Positions 9,845 through 19,457 of a DNA stretch of 64,000 nucleotides are shown piece by piece. Every line of letters begins with the position of its first letter. The first letter of the stretch is position 1. The stretch covers positions 434,001-498,000 of the forward strand of contig NZ_CAJHCP010000004.1 in the NCBI RefSeq assembly GCF_904848625.1, in the 5' to 3' direction. A program made the translations under genes and the position numbers. The stretch is from Paraburkholderia metrosideri (lineage in GTDB: Bacteria; Pseudomonadota; Gammaproteobacteria; Burkholderiales; Burkholderiaceae). The notes under the pieces were generated by a model that did not search any database, was not told the DNA's origin, and saw only the letters and a list, made by a program, of their open reading frames with translations.

Positions 9845-10948
9845 ATGGATCATCTGTTCACACCAATCAAGCTCGGCGCTTATACCCTCTCTCACCGCGT
9901 GGTGCTCGCGCCGATGACTCGCCTACGGACCATCCAGCCAGGCGACATTCCTAGCCCGATGATGGCGGATTTCTACGGACAACGAGCGTCGGAGGGAGGC
10001 TTCGTCCTCATTGAAGGCGTCAGCATCTCCATCGTGGCCAGGTCCTACCTGGGCGCCGCGAGCTGGTTCGACGACAGCCAGACAGCCGGTTGGAAAGCGA
10101 TCGTCAGGGCCGTTCACGCAAAAGGTGGCCGGGTCTTCATGCAGTTGATCCACGGTGGGCGGCAAAGCCATGTCGAAATGACCGGGGGCGTTGCGCCGGT
10201 GGCACCCTCGGTGGTGCCTTTCGAAGGTGTCGCGCTAACCAAAGACGGCTTCGTTCCCGTGTCGCCCCATCGGGCTCTGGACATCTCCGAGATCCCCGGG
10301 ATCGTCGAAGAGTTCCGCGTTGCGGCGAAGCGGGCGCGGGACGCTGGCTTCGATGGCGTAGAACTGCATGGAGCAAATGGGTATCTCGTCGATCAATTCA
10401 TTCAGGATGGCTCGAACAAGCGTACTGATGCTTATGGCGGACCGGTAGAAAACCGCGTGCGGTTTCTGCGCGAATGCGTCGAAGCATTGATTTCCGTGTG
10501 GGGCGCAGACCGGGTCGGCGTACGCATCTCACCATCTGGGGAGTGGGGTGACATTTCGGACAGTGATCCCGAAGCGACTTTTAGTCATGTCGCAAAGGTA
10601 CTCAACGACTACGGTATCGCGTATATGCACGTCATCGATCCGCGGATCAAAGGCGACGAGACGCTTCACGAAGGACATGCCCCAGTCGCGGCGAAGTCGC
10701 TACGGGCATTTTTCAAACATCCCATCATTGCGGCTGGCGGGTTCGACGGAGCCAGCGCGGAAGCTCTGGTCGCCGCAGGCGATGCGGACCTCGTGGCATT
10801 CGGCAGGCACTTCACCTCCAATCCGGACTTGCCATATCGCCTGAAACACCGGCTCCCTCTCACACCGTACGTCAGAGCCGCGTTTTGGGGCGGCACTGAA
10901 AAGCACTACAGCGATTTCCCCACCTACGACGGCGTTAGCGCGGCCTGA
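9845..10948 (+). CDS. Old yellow enzyme family alkene reductase
   Basis: 367-aa FMN-dependent oxidoreductase (NemA/OYE class) that reduces activated C=C bonds with NAD(P)H, in the cytoplasm. The N-terminal LFTPIKLGAYTLSHRVVLAPMTR strand is typical, here split for brevity. The substrate-binding His-x-x-Asn pair is in ELHGANGYLVDQF, followed by GSNKRTDAYGG. FMN phosphate-binding residues lie in AAGGFDG and VAFGRHFTSNPDLP. Length matches the family. A dehydrogenase gene follows 42 bp later in the same direction, probably in one operon for detoxifying electrophilic enones or quinones. Confidence 0.93.
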   Translation: MDHLFTPIKLGAYTLSHRVVLAPMTRLRTIQPGDIPSPMMADFYGQRASEGGFVLIEGVSISIVARSYLGAASWFDDSQTAGWKAIVRAVHAKGGRVFMQLIHGGRQSHVEMTGGVAPVAPSVVPFEGVALTKDGFVPVSPHRALDISEIPGIVEEFRVAAKRARDAGFDGVELHGANGYLVDQFIQDGSNKRTDAYGGPVENRVRFLRECVEALISVWGADRVGVRISPSGEWGDISDSDPEATFSHVAKVLNDYGIAYMHVIDPRIKGDETLHEGHAPVAAKSLRAFFKHPIIAAGGFDGASAEALVAAGDADLVAFGRHFTSNPDLPYRLKHRLPLTPYVRAAFWGGTEKHYSDFPTYDGVSAA

Positions 10949-10990
10949 AGAGCCCCCCCCTGCTTTTATTTCTCCCTGGAGACATTGACC

Positions 10991-11980
10991 ATGACACGCA
11001 GCATTCTATTTTCCAAAGCCGGCGACCCTGAAGTCCTGGAATTTGTGGACACTCCATTGCGAGCACTAGCCGCAAACGAAGTCCACATCAAGGTCAAAGC
11101 GATTGGCATTAACCGCGCCGAGTCCATGTGGCGCACGGATGTTTATATTGAGCCTGTGACCTTCCCCGCCGGGCTCGGTTATGAAGCGGCCGGAATTGTC
11201 CAGGCAATCGGCGCAGAAGTGTCGGACCTCGCAGTAGGAGACGCTGTCAGTGTGATTCCATCGTTCTCGCAGAATCAGTACCACACGTATGGCGAAGAGA
11301 TCGTCATGCCAGCATACGCGGTAGTTAAACACCCGGAATCCTTGACGTTTGAAGAAGCATCATCGATATGGATGATGTTCATTACCGCGTACGGCGCCTT
11401 GATTGAAGATGCGAAAGTCGGCAAAGGCGATGTCGTCCTGATTCCCGCGGCCTCCAGCAGCGTTGGCCTCGCGGCCATCCAGATCGCCAATTACGCTGGC
11501 GCGACAACGATCGCACTCACCCGCACGTCTGCGAAACGGTCGCAGCTTCTCGAAGCAGGCGCGACGCACGTGATCGCTACTCAGGAAGCAGATCTTGTTG
11601 CCGAAGTGATGCGAATCACAGATAACCAGGGCGCCAAAGTCGTATTCGATCCGGTCGGTGGATCGGACTTTCCGAAACTCATTTCGGCACTGGCCTTCCA
11701 GGGAATCGCCTATATCTACGGCGCGCTGGCTGACGAAGATACGCCCATTCCCGTGCTGACAATGATCGCCAAAATGCCAACGATCAAAGGACACAACATC
11801 TGGCTGACCACCGGTGACGAGACCCGTCGAAAAGCCGCAGTCGAGTATGTCAATGAGGGATTCGCTAGCGGACACCTTCGGCCAGTCATCGACCGGACCT
11901 TCGAGTTTTCTCAAATGATCGACGTTCACCGCTACCTGGAAAACAATGGCCAGTTCGGCAAGATCGTGGTGAAAGTCTAG
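10991..11980 (+). CDS. Zinc-type alcohol dehydrogenase / quinone oxidoreductase family protein
   Basis: 329-aa medium-chain dehydrogenase/reductase. The GroES-like N-domain is followed by a Rossmann fold whose cofactor loop reads AASSSVGLAAIQIA instead of a plain GxGxxG. No catalytic or structural zinc Cys cluster is visible, so it is probably a zinc-independent NADPH:quinone/enone reductase. The ATG at 10991 is preferred over a TTG two codons upstream because GGAG lies nine bases ahead of it. It follows the OYE gene and probably shares its transcript. Confidence 0.88.
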   Translation: MTRSILFSKAGDPEVLEFVDTPLRALAANEVHIKVKAIGINRAESMWRTDVYIEPVTFPAGLGYEAAGIVQAIGAEVSDLAVGDAVSVIPSFSQNQYHTYGEEIVMPAYAVVKHPESLTFEEASSIWMMFITAYGALIEDAKVGKGDVVLIPAASSSVGLAAIQIANYAGATTIALTRTSAKRSQLLEAGATHVIATQEADLVAEVMRITDNQGAKVVFDPVGGSDFPKLISALAFQGIAYIYGALADEDTPIPVLTMIAKMPTIKGHNIWLTTGDETRRKAAVEYVNEGFASGHLRPVIDRTFEFSQMIDVHRYLENNGQFGKIVVKV

Positions 11981-12143
11981 TCAGCGGCCAGTACTACGCG
12001 TTCTCGCTGATATCTTTTCTTTTCAAAAGGGCACGCTGCTTGTCGTGTAGGGTCGTCGTGGTCGATGACCCTGCCGGCATTGCGCCGGGTGCATTGGTTG
12101 ATCTAGTACTTTCACGCACTTTTAGTGCCGGTTCTTCCCGGAC

Positions 12144-13049
12144 TTATTCGAGGCTCGGCGGCTGCGATCCGGAAACGCAGTCTTCCGCGAACGCAGCGAA
12201 TTGCCGCGCTTTGCTGCTGGCAAGGCGCCCAGTGGGATAAACGGCCGACAGCATGATGGTGGGCAAGAGCCAATCGTCCATGACCGAAATGACGGCACCT
12301 GATTTCAGCTCAGGCGTAAAGGCCCATTCAGAAGCTACCGCGAGCCCTATACCTGAAAGCACAGCCGCGCGCACTCCCTCGGTCGCGGTTATCTTCACCC
12401 TCCCCTGCAGCTTGACGGACACTTCGGCCGTGGCCTTCCGGAACGTCCAGTCCTCACCTCCACCATCTCTCGTGTATATCACCGCTTGATGCGCCAACAG
12501 ATCTGCTGGCGCTTCTGGGTACCCGTATCGTTCAAAGTATGCACGCGTGCCGATGACCCGGCGGCGCGCTTCGCCAATTCTGCGCGCCGTCATGTTCGAA
12601 TCGGCCAGCACGCCCATCCTCAACGCGAGATCCACCCCCTCGTCTACCAGATCGATGTTGCGATCGTCGAGCACCATCTCGACATTCAGATTCGGGTGTT
12701 GCTCAAGAAACTCTGTCAAACGAGGGACAATATGCAATCTTGCGAAACATACTGCGGCCGAAACGCGTAGCTTTCCTGAAAGCGCGGATGCGGTTCCCCT
12801 CGCGGCAACGACCGCTTCGTCTGTCTCTTCAATGGCACGGCGGGCCCGTTGATAGAAACTCGCTCCGGCTTCCGTTGGGGTAAGGGCACGAGTAGATCGA
12901 AGCATGAGTCGTACGCCCAACCATTCTTCAAGTTGAGCCACCGCTTTTGAAACCGCCGGCTGACCGATATCCAGATGTCGTGCAGCAGCGGAGAAAGATC
13001 CGGTGTCAACAACGCGGATGAAAATCTCCATCGCCGCCAGACGGTCCAT
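12144..13049 (-). CDS. LysR-family transcriptional regulator
   Basis: 301-aa LysR regulator: N-terminal winged helix (MDRLAAMEIFIRVVDTGSFS, with IGQPAVSKAVAQLE as recognition region) and a C-terminal periplasmic-binding-like effector domain. The subgroup resembles AaeR/DsdC-like redox or aromatic regulators. It lies 59 bp from the divergent peroxiredoxin-like gene at 13109 and converges with the OYE-dehydrogenase pair, so these are its likely targets. Confidence 0.93.
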   Translation of the reverse strand: MDRLAAMEIFIRVVDTGSFSAAARHLDIGQPAVSKAVAQLEEWLGVRLMLRSTRALTPTEAGASFYQRARRAIEETDEAVVAARGTASALSGKLRVSAAVCFARLHIVPRLTEFLEQHPNLNVEMVLDDRNIDLVDEGVDLALRMGVLADSNMTARRIGEARRRVIGTRAYFERYGYPEAPADLLAHQAVIYTRDGGGEDWTFRKATAEVSVKLQGRVKITATEGVRAAVLSGIGLAVASEWAFTPELKSGAVISVMDDWLLPTIMLSAVYPTGRLASSKARQFAAFAEDCVSGSQPPSLE

Positions 13050-13108
13050 AACGATTCTCCATTGGAATATGTGTTATCCGATTTTGCACCTTTTGCGAAC
13101 CAGCGTGA

Positions 13109-13807
13109 ATGTTTAAATTAGCTCATACGACACTTTCGTTCGCGCCTAACATCATGTCGACAACAGAGAACGGTAATCAAAGCGGATCTGTGGAACACAC
13201 CGACCTGAACGTCGAGCTAGTTGTCGCAGCGTCGAGAAAGGCAGCGTCGACAGCAATTTCTGCCGGCGACAGGGCACCGCTGTTTTCACTTGAAGACAAA
13301 CGAATGGGCCTTATCGCACTCGAAGATTTGCTCTTGAAAGGACCGGTGATTGTGCAATTTCGCCGGGGTGCATGGTGCTCCTACGGAGATCACGCCACGG
13401 ATGCCGTCGCGTCCGTCGATCAATCAGACTCAACCGAAAGAACGAGCGTCGTAGTGATAGAACCGCCATGCAGAGTGAGCGTGAAGTACCCGAGCCCGGC
13501 ACTCCCCGTTCTGCTCGACGCGAACATGGCAGCGTCGAGGTCATATGGACTTGCATTTGAACTTCCGCAGAGCCTGAGAGCCTACTATTATCAATTGGGG
13601 TACACACCTCCCCAGACAATCGAAAAAGACACATGGCTAGTTCCCTTACCGGCTACTTACGTGATTGACCGTGACGGTATTGTTATATTTTCATATATCG
13701 ACGTTGACTATCGGAAGCACTGTGGCTGCAAGGAACTTGTCGATGCTTTGAAGGCCGCGCAGACAAAACGTACCGCCAAATTTCGCACCTCTCTTGTTGC
13801 AAGCTGA
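13109..13807 (+). CDS. Peroxiredoxin-like (AhpC/TSA) protein with a reduced active site
   Basis: 232-aa thioredoxin-fold protein of the AhpC/TSA type. It has GDRAPLFSLED near the start, the active-site strand QFRRGAWCSYGD and a C-terminal PATYVIDRDGIVIFSY. Relatives usually read RGxWCPYC, so the second Cys is Gly here and only the peroxidatic-type Cys remains. Extra Cys residues (HCGC) lie near the end. The start is uncertain: ATG at 13109 or 13154, neither with a strong ribosome-binding site. It may be a one-Cys peroxidase or a degenerate member. Confidence 0.7.
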   Translation: MFKLAHTTLSFAPNIMSTTENGNQSGSVEHTDLNVELVVAASRKAASTAISAGDRAPLFSLEDKRMGLIALEDLLLKGPVIVQFRRGAWCSYGDHATDAVASVDQSDSTERTSVVVIEPPCRVSVKYPSPALPVLLDANMAASRSYGLAFELPQSLRAYYYQLGYTPPQTIEKDTWLVPLPATYVIDRDGIVIFSYIDVDYRKHCGCKELVDALKAAQTKRTAKFRTSLVAS

Positions 13808-13910
13808 GGTGCTCCCGATCTTCCACGCGGTGCAAAAAGCCACGACTCCTGATAAGACGCGTCACGGTTTTTTCGCACTCTTGGCGTTATTGCTTTAAAA
13901 GGACTTCCGT

Positions 13911-14669
13911 ATGGATTCTTTGGACCTGTCTGGAAAAGTTGCCGTTATCACCGGTGCGACGAAGGGAATGGGGTTCGCGATTGCGGACGCGCTCGGTTCT
14001 GCCGGGGCTTCGCTCGTCGTATCGGGTCGGACGGCGCGGAGCGCTGCAGATGCCCAAGGCCGCCTCAAGCTGAAAGAATATCGGGTACGCGCGCTGACCA
14101 TAGACGTGGGGAATCCGCAAAGCGTTGAAACCTTCGCCGAGCAGGCGAAGGATGCCTTCGGACGCGTCGACATCCTCGTCCTCAACGCTGCTGCAAACAC
14201 TCCTGACGGGCCTATGCTGGCGCGAACCGCAGATGAGTTCGACACAGTCATGGCAACCAACGTGCGCTCTGCCTTGATGCTGGTGAACCTGCTCGCTCCG
14301 GGAATGGTGGAGCGCAAAGACGGCTCAATCATGTTCATGTCGAGTCGTGTCGCCAAACGTGGAACCGCGCTGCTTGGACTCTACGCGCTAGCAAAAGCGG
14401 CTATAGATCAGTACGTCCGGAATCTCGCTCTGGAACTCGGTCCTTCGAATATCAACGTGAATTCGATCTGCCCCGGGCCGGTCAGAACCGAGTTTTCGCG
14501 AATCTTGTGGGAAGATCCGGCCCGCGAAGCTCAGATATCTTCAGCGATCCCAATGCGTCGCATTGGTGAGCCACAGGACGTTGCAGGATTGGCGCTTCTG
14601 CTGGCTTCTCCAGCCGGGCGTTTTATTCACGGTCAAAACATCAGCGTCGACGGTGGCATGACAGCCTGA
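13911..14669 (+). CDS. Short-chain dehydrogenase/reductase
   Basis: 252-aa classical SDR. Cofactor loop TGATKGMGFAIA near residues 13-24, NAA motif in LVLNAAANTP, and catalytic YALAK after Ser in FMSSRVAKRG. The end ASPAGRFIHGQNISVDGGM is typical of FabG-like and glucose-dehydrogenase-like members. Substrate is unknown. It may be co-transcribed with the peroxiredoxin-like gene 103 bp upstream. Confidence 0.92.
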   Translation: MDSLDLSGKVAVITGATKGMGFAIADALGSAGASLVVSGRTARSAADAQGRLKLKEYRVRALTIDVGNPQSVETFAEQAKDAFGRVDILVLNAAANTPDGPMLARTADEFDTVMATNVRSALMLVNLLAPGMVERKDGSIMFMSSRVAKRGTALLGLYALAKAAIDQYVRNLALELGPSNINVNSICPGPVRTEFSRILWEDPAREAQISSAIPMRRIGEPQDVAGLALLLASPAGRFIHGQNISVDGGMTA

Positions 14670-14837
14670 CAGGCAATTGGGCATGCACGGGCGCAATTCC
14701 GTGCGACATCATGCAGCGAGTACCGATCGATCGCGTCAAAACCGGTGCCCAGTTACTCCTCCGGGTGCGGTTTTTCTAAACAGAGGCGTCGCGTCACGCA
14801 TGTCTTTAACCGCCCCCACGCCGACTCGAAAAAATCT

Positions 14838-17039
14838 TCATGCGCCATCAACCTTAAGACAGAAGATTGCGAATTCGCCAGCGTCGCTCAGCCAGTGCTT
14901 CTCCACCGCCCAGCCCGAGCGTATCGCCAACGCTGAAAACGAGTCCACACTATATTTGTGAGAACTCTCCGTATGGATGCTCTCTCCCTCTCTAAAGACA
15001 AAGCTCCGACTCGCCACGTTGACCGTCTGGTTCCTGGTGCTTACCAGGTGCATCTCAATACGACTGAATTCGTCATTCCAGACCGCCGTGTGCTCGAACG
15101 AGTCCAGATCAAAGTTTCCGCCAAGCTCGCGATTGATCCGTGTCAGCAGGTTCTTATTAAAGCTTGCTGTAACACCCGCCGAATCGTCGTACGCGGCCAG
15201 GAGCGTGTCTAGTGGTTTGACCATATCGACACCGATGATAAAGCGCGAACCTCTCCCGAGCATTGTTCTCGCCGCCGACATAAAGCTGATCGCATCATCC
15301 CGACTGAAATTGCCGATTGTCGATCCCGGGAAAAAGCCGACCCGCGGCCCCTTAGGAAAATCGAAAGGTGTGTCAACCATCGTGATGAAATCCCCTTCGA
15401 CCGGCATGACCCGTAGTGATGGATATTCGCTCGCGATTCTCGCTGCTGCCGCGGCGAGCGCCGCGTTGCTGATATCGATCGGGACATAGGTATGTACATG
15501 CTTCGCCGCATCGAGAAGCAGCCTGGTTTTCTCACTAGCACCGCTGCCAAACTCGACAAGAATCGAATTGGGTTTGACGAAGGCCGCCACGTCAGACGCG
15601 ACTCTCTCAAGAAGTCGCTTTTCCACCCGCGTCACGTAGTACTCAGGTGTCTGACAGATCGCCTCGAACAATTCCGATCCCGTTTCGTCATAGAAGTACA
15701 TCGGCGACGTGGTCTTCTGCTTTGCTGACAAACCGGATGTAATAGACTGTGCAAACTCCTCGTTTTCGCGCTCGCCATTGAAAACCGGGCTGGCATCCCG
15801 GGCCAGCCTGAGGCCGGCAAACATCCAGCGCTGCGACGGATAGTAGAAGTTCCGGTAGGTTGGTCGTACGTGACCCGGCGCGGATATTTGCGCGCCCCCT
15901 CGAAGAACCATCTGGCCGACCATAAACTTGCCGTTGTATTCGCCAATAGCGCCGGCTGGAATCCTGAAACCTGGATACGCGGAATACGCAGATTGCGTCC
16001 ATTGCCAGACCGCCGTTTCCGTAACAGAAAGATGGCCCGCGACACACGCCACTTCCCATTCCGCTTCAGTCGGGAGTCGCGCTCCAGCCCACGTGGCGAA
16101 GGCGGCGGCTTCGTAGTAGCTGATGTGACGCACGGGCTCGTCGCGATTCACGGGCCGCATCCCGCCGAGCGTCATGGAATTCCATCCGCTGCCATCCTTC
16201 GCCTTCTCCCAGTATTCGGGTGCCTGCCACGACTTCGCCTGGACGACGGCCCAACCTTCGGAAAGCCATAGATCGGCTCTGGAATATCCCCCATCGGTCA
16301 TGAAGTCCATCCACTGCCCATTGCTAACGAGCTTATCGCTAATCTCGAATGGCTCGATCCAGACTTTGTGTCGCGGCTTCTCGTTATCAAACGCAAAACC
16401 ACCGTCATTCGTGCCAACCTCCAGCAGGCCGCCGCTATGCCGACGGAAGACTCCGTCGATGCTCGCAGACTGAACTGGCCAGTCGGCGCGATAGACCGGT
16501 TTCAACGGCGATTGGGCAAACAGATGAAGCAGATCCATCAGGAGAAGCTCCTGGTGCTGTTCCTCGTGAGCCAGGCCGAGCAGAACAAGTTCCTCGATGT
16601 CTGACCGGCCGGCCTCCGAAAGGAGCCATTCCATATGCCTGTCGACATGTGAACGATACGCAGCGATGGCGTCACTGGACGGTCGCGTCAATACACCTCG
16701 GCGATCACGCGGCTGCCGGTCGCCGACGGCGTCATAATAAGAGTTGAAGAGAAATGCGTATCCAGCGTCGAACACCTGGTAGCCGCGAAAGTACGGGACC
16801 AGAAGGAAAGTCTCGAAGAACCATGACGTGTGTGCCAGATGCCAGTTGACGGGACTGGCATCCGGCATTGATTGGACCACCCTGTCTTCTGGCGTAAGTT
16901 TCGCAATCAGTGCATCTGTAGCCGAACGAACCCGACGGAATGCACCGGACAGATCCTCGGCCGTGCTTGCCGTTGCCGCTTCAGGATCATCTGTCGTTTG
17001 GGAGGAAGCGAACGCGGCAGTGTGCTCTAAGTAGCTCAT
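14838..17039 (-). CDS. EgtB-EgtD fusion, bifunctional ergothioneine biosynthesis protein
   Basis: 733-aa fusion. The first half is EgtB: a DinB-like four-helix domain with iron-ligand His candidates in NWHLAHTSWFFE and AHEEQHQEL (about residues 67, 158, 162), then an FGE-sulfatase domain (about 200-415). EgtB couples hercynine to a Cys-containing thiol by O2-dependent C-S bond formation. The second half (about 428-733) is EgtD, the SAM-dependent histidine Nalpha-trimethyltransferase: YDETGSELFEAI, VEFGSGASEKT, YVPIDIS and FFPGSTIGNF. Domain order is the reverse of fungal Egt1. The ATG at 17039 is preferred to a TTG four codons upstream. No egtA, egtC or egtE is adjacent. Confidence 0.9.
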   Translation of the reverse strand: MSYLEHTAAFASSQTTDDPEAATASTAEDLSGAFRRVRSATDALIAKLTPEDRVVQSMPDASPVNWHLAHTSWFFETFLLVPYFRGYQVFDAGYAFLFNSYYDAVGDRQPRDRRGVLTRPSSDAIAAYRSHVDRHMEWLLSEAGRSDIEELVLLGLAHEEQHQELLLMDLLHLFAQSPLKPVYRADWPVQSASIDGVFRRHSGGLLEVGTNDGGFAFDNEKPRHKVWIEPFEISDKLVSNGQWMDFMTDGGYSRADLWLSEGWAVVQAKSWQAPEYWEKAKDGSGWNSMTLGGMRPVNRDEPVRHISYYEAAAFATWAGARLPTEAEWEVACVAGHLSVTETAVWQWTQSAYSAYPGFRIPAGAIGEYNGKFMVGQMVLRGGAQISAPGHVRPTYRNFYYPSQRWMFAGLRLARDASPVFNGERENEEFAQSITSGLSAKQKTTSPMYFYDETGSELFEAICQTPEYYVTRVEKRLLERVASDVAAFVKPNSILVEFGSGASEKTRLLLDAAKHVHTYVPIDISNAALAAAAARIASEYPSLRVMPVEGDFITMVDTPFDFPKGPRVGFFPGSTIGNFSRDDAISFMSAARTMLGRGSRFIIGVDMVKPLDTLLAAYDDSAGVTASFNKNLLTRINRELGGNFDLDSFEHTAVWNDEFSRIEMHLVSTRNQTVNVASRSFVFREGESIHTESSHKYSVDSFSALAIRSGWAVEKHWLSDAGEFAIFCLKVDGA

Positions 17040-17873
17040 CGATTTTTCCAAGTGTGTGTCCGGCGCGTAACTGGACGACGACGCAGAGGGGCGATTCCAA
17101 CGCTCAATGTCAGCGAATCATCATCTTCCAGAACGATGCAATCGCTGTCATGCGGCAAACCTGACAAGACCTGAGATCTGCTGATTCGCCCGTCAACTCA
17201 CACGCATTCTGGTGGCGGCGCTGCGAAGCAGCCTCCTCATTTTCGCAAGCAGCCGGGGCTCGGTAACTTCGCGAAAGAATCGTGGTAGGCAAGCTGAAAA
17301 TCGCTTACGCATCGAGTGTTCCAAAACGTGGGCGCGAGTTGTCGCTGAGTCGTTACTTACGATGGACATGTCGGGGCATCAACAGTACGGACTGGCTGAT
17401 TTAAATGCAAAGACCTTTAAAGCACTGACCCCATGCCTTCAGGGCATGCCCCAACGAGCTCGTGGAGTGAGGCGGTGTCCCAATACTTCATCCTCGCGCA
17501 ACGCGAGCTTTCAAATGACATTCAAATTGCGGATTCCGAATACCCGTCGAGGACGGACGGCGAGACGCTAGCCACACTCGCGGCTGCGTGACCTAGCCGC
17601 CCCGCATGCGCTGGACCTTTGCAGCCCACGTCAGGTCTTGTCAGTCATTTCCAAGGAACGTTCGAGCTGTTGCCGAAGAACTGTAAGTGAAGTAGCCACG
17701 TGTTCCACCATCGGCGGTACGCTGAACAATGTATTAGCCGATTCATGCCGGCTTCGAATGACGCTCATTCTCTTTCCCCTCTATGTCTATCAACCGCTGC
17801 CGCGTAGATTCACATCCATCGCGGCGCAGTGATCACCGTAGGCGCCCGCCTTTCCCCAACTGCGGAGATCCTC
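17040..17873. other. 834-bp intergenic region
   Basis: No ORF with protein-like composition. It contains a CATGCC/GGCATG hairpin at 17432-17448 followed by GC-rich imperfect palindromes (AACGAGCTCGT) that could be the remnant of a small mobile element end. The promoters of the divergent egtBD and MFS genes should lie here. Confidence 0.45.
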
Positions 17874-19097
17874 ATGTCCTCTCAAGATTTCGTCGACGGG
17901 CAGCACGACGATTCAGCGTACGTTCCAGCCGACTCTTTACCGATAGCCGGATTGCTGGCTCTCGCAATGACGGGGTTCGTTGCAATCCTGACTGAGACGT
18001 TGCCTGCCGGGTTGCTTCCCGGGATCAGTCACGGTCTGTCTGTGTCCGAGTCCTGGGCCGGTCAACTCGTCACCCTCTACGCACTGGGCTCAGTCGCAGC
18101 AGCCATACCAATGACCGCTGCCACAAGGACCTGGCCGCGTCGCACTGTTCTGCTTCTCGCTATCGCTGGTTTCCTCGTGTTCAACACGATTACCGCTTTT
18201 TCGTCCTTTTACTGGCTAACGCTATTCGCACGCTTTATGGCGGGTGTAGCGGCCGGCGTAACGTGGGGCATCGTGCCGGGATATGCCCGTCGAATGGTTG
18301 CACCTCATCTGCAGGGACGTGCGATGGCACTCGCTCTTGTCGGTACGCCGGTCGCACTCGCTATCGGCGTGCCAGCCGGGACGTGGCTCGGCGATCTCGT
18401 AGGCTGGCGCATCGCGTTTGCAGTGATGTCCGCTTTCACCGCTGTGCTAATCGTTTGGGTTCTCAGAACCGCACCCCGGTTGCCGGGACAGACCGCCGGT
18501 GCTCAACTGAAGTTACGTGACGTCTTTATGCTTCCCGGCGTCCGTCCAGTCCTAGCCGTGATTCTCGCGTGGATGCTGGCGCACAACATCCTGTATACGT
18601 ACATCGCCCCTTTCCTTGCACCTGCTCATCTGACAAGCCGCGTGGATGCCGTCCTTCTGGTGTTCGGCGGCTTCGCTATTGGCGGAATCTGGATCACAGG
18701 CACATTTATCGACCGCCGGCTCAGGACGCTGGTGCTGGCAAGCCTTGCGGCCTTCGCGTTTGCGTCGGCAGCGATGGGATTAGACGGCCAGTCACCGACC
18801 GTGCTTTACCTCGCGGTAGCCGTATGGGGACTCACCTTCGGAGGCGCGGCGACTCTCCTACAGACTGCATCAGCGGATGCCGCCGGAGAAAGGGCCTCTG
18901 ACACCGCTCAATCGATGATTGTCACCGTTTGGAACGGCGCTATTGCAGGCGGCGGCCTGATTGGCGGAGTCATGCTTGAAACCACCGGAGTAGGTCCGAT
19001 GGCATGGACGCTTCTTGTCTTACTCCTCCTCGCGCTTGGGATTGCCTGGATGTCGTGCACTCATGCGTTCCGGCCGGGCCAGCGTGTTTCACCGTGA
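17874..19097 (+). CDS. MFS efflux transporter (DHA1-like)
   Basis: 407-aa MFS protein with 12 predicted membrane segments. It resembles arabinose-efflux/drug:H+ antiporter members: FVAILTETLPAGLLPGIS in TM1 and AGVAAGVTWGIVPGYARRM in the TM4-TM5 region. ATG at 17874 is chosen because GGAG precedes it by seven bases. Substrate is not readable. It is followed on the same strand by a SnoaL-like gene and an alpha/beta hydrolase gene. Confidence 0.88.
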   Translation: MSSQDFVDGQHDDSAYVPADSLPIAGLLALAMTGFVAILTETLPAGLLPGISHGLSVSESWAGQLVTLYALGSVAAAIPMTAATRTWPRRTVLLLAIAGFLVFNTITAFSSFYWLTLFARFMAGVAAGVTWGIVPGYARRMVAPHLQGRAMALALVGTPVALAIGVPAGTWLGDLVGWRIAFAVMSAFTAVLIVWVLRTAPRLPGQTAGAQLKLRDVFMLPGVRPVLAVILAWMLAHNILYTYIAPFLAPAHLTSRVDAVLLVFGGFAIGGIWITGTFIDRRLRTLVLASLAAFAFASAAMGLDGQSPTVLYLAVAVWGLTFGGAATLLQTASADAAGERASDTAQSMIVTVWNGAIAGGGLIGGVMLETTGVGPMAWTLLVLLLLALGIAWMSCTHAFRPGQRVSP

Positions 19098-19457
19098 TAA
19101 CGGACGGGTACGGTCAGGCCGATCACGTCGCGCTCGACCATAAACAGAATCCCGCAGGTTATCTCAGATCCCGGGCAGGATGCCAGAGCGTCGCTCCGTT
19201 ACAGTGATCCGATGGCATCTGTGCCGGGTCTTAGTCCCACTGCGCATCAGCTATCTGAGGAGAACGATGATGCCGCCAGTTCGAGTGCAATGTCTCAAAC
19301 TCGCGTTCCACGCGAAAAAACAACCGGTTCACCGGCGCAATACATCGCGCAATCGTGGCGTCGTTCAGTCTTCCAGTCCGCGATCGATATCAGATCGTCC
19401 ACGAGTACAAGCATTCGTACATCGCAGCCGCCCCGCAATGGACGACCTGGTCCAGTT
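19098..19457. other. 360-bp gap between MFS and SnoaL-like genes
   Basis: An in-frame open stretch runs upstream of 19458 from about 19212, but its residues do not look like part of the SnoaL fold. Nothing else is recognised. Confidence 0.45.

Noticed and set aside
19212..19457. Extended N-terminus of the SnoaL-like gene
   Set aside because: Upstream residues are low-complexity Ser/Arg-rich and extend the protein well past the normal fold; ATG 19458 fits family length.
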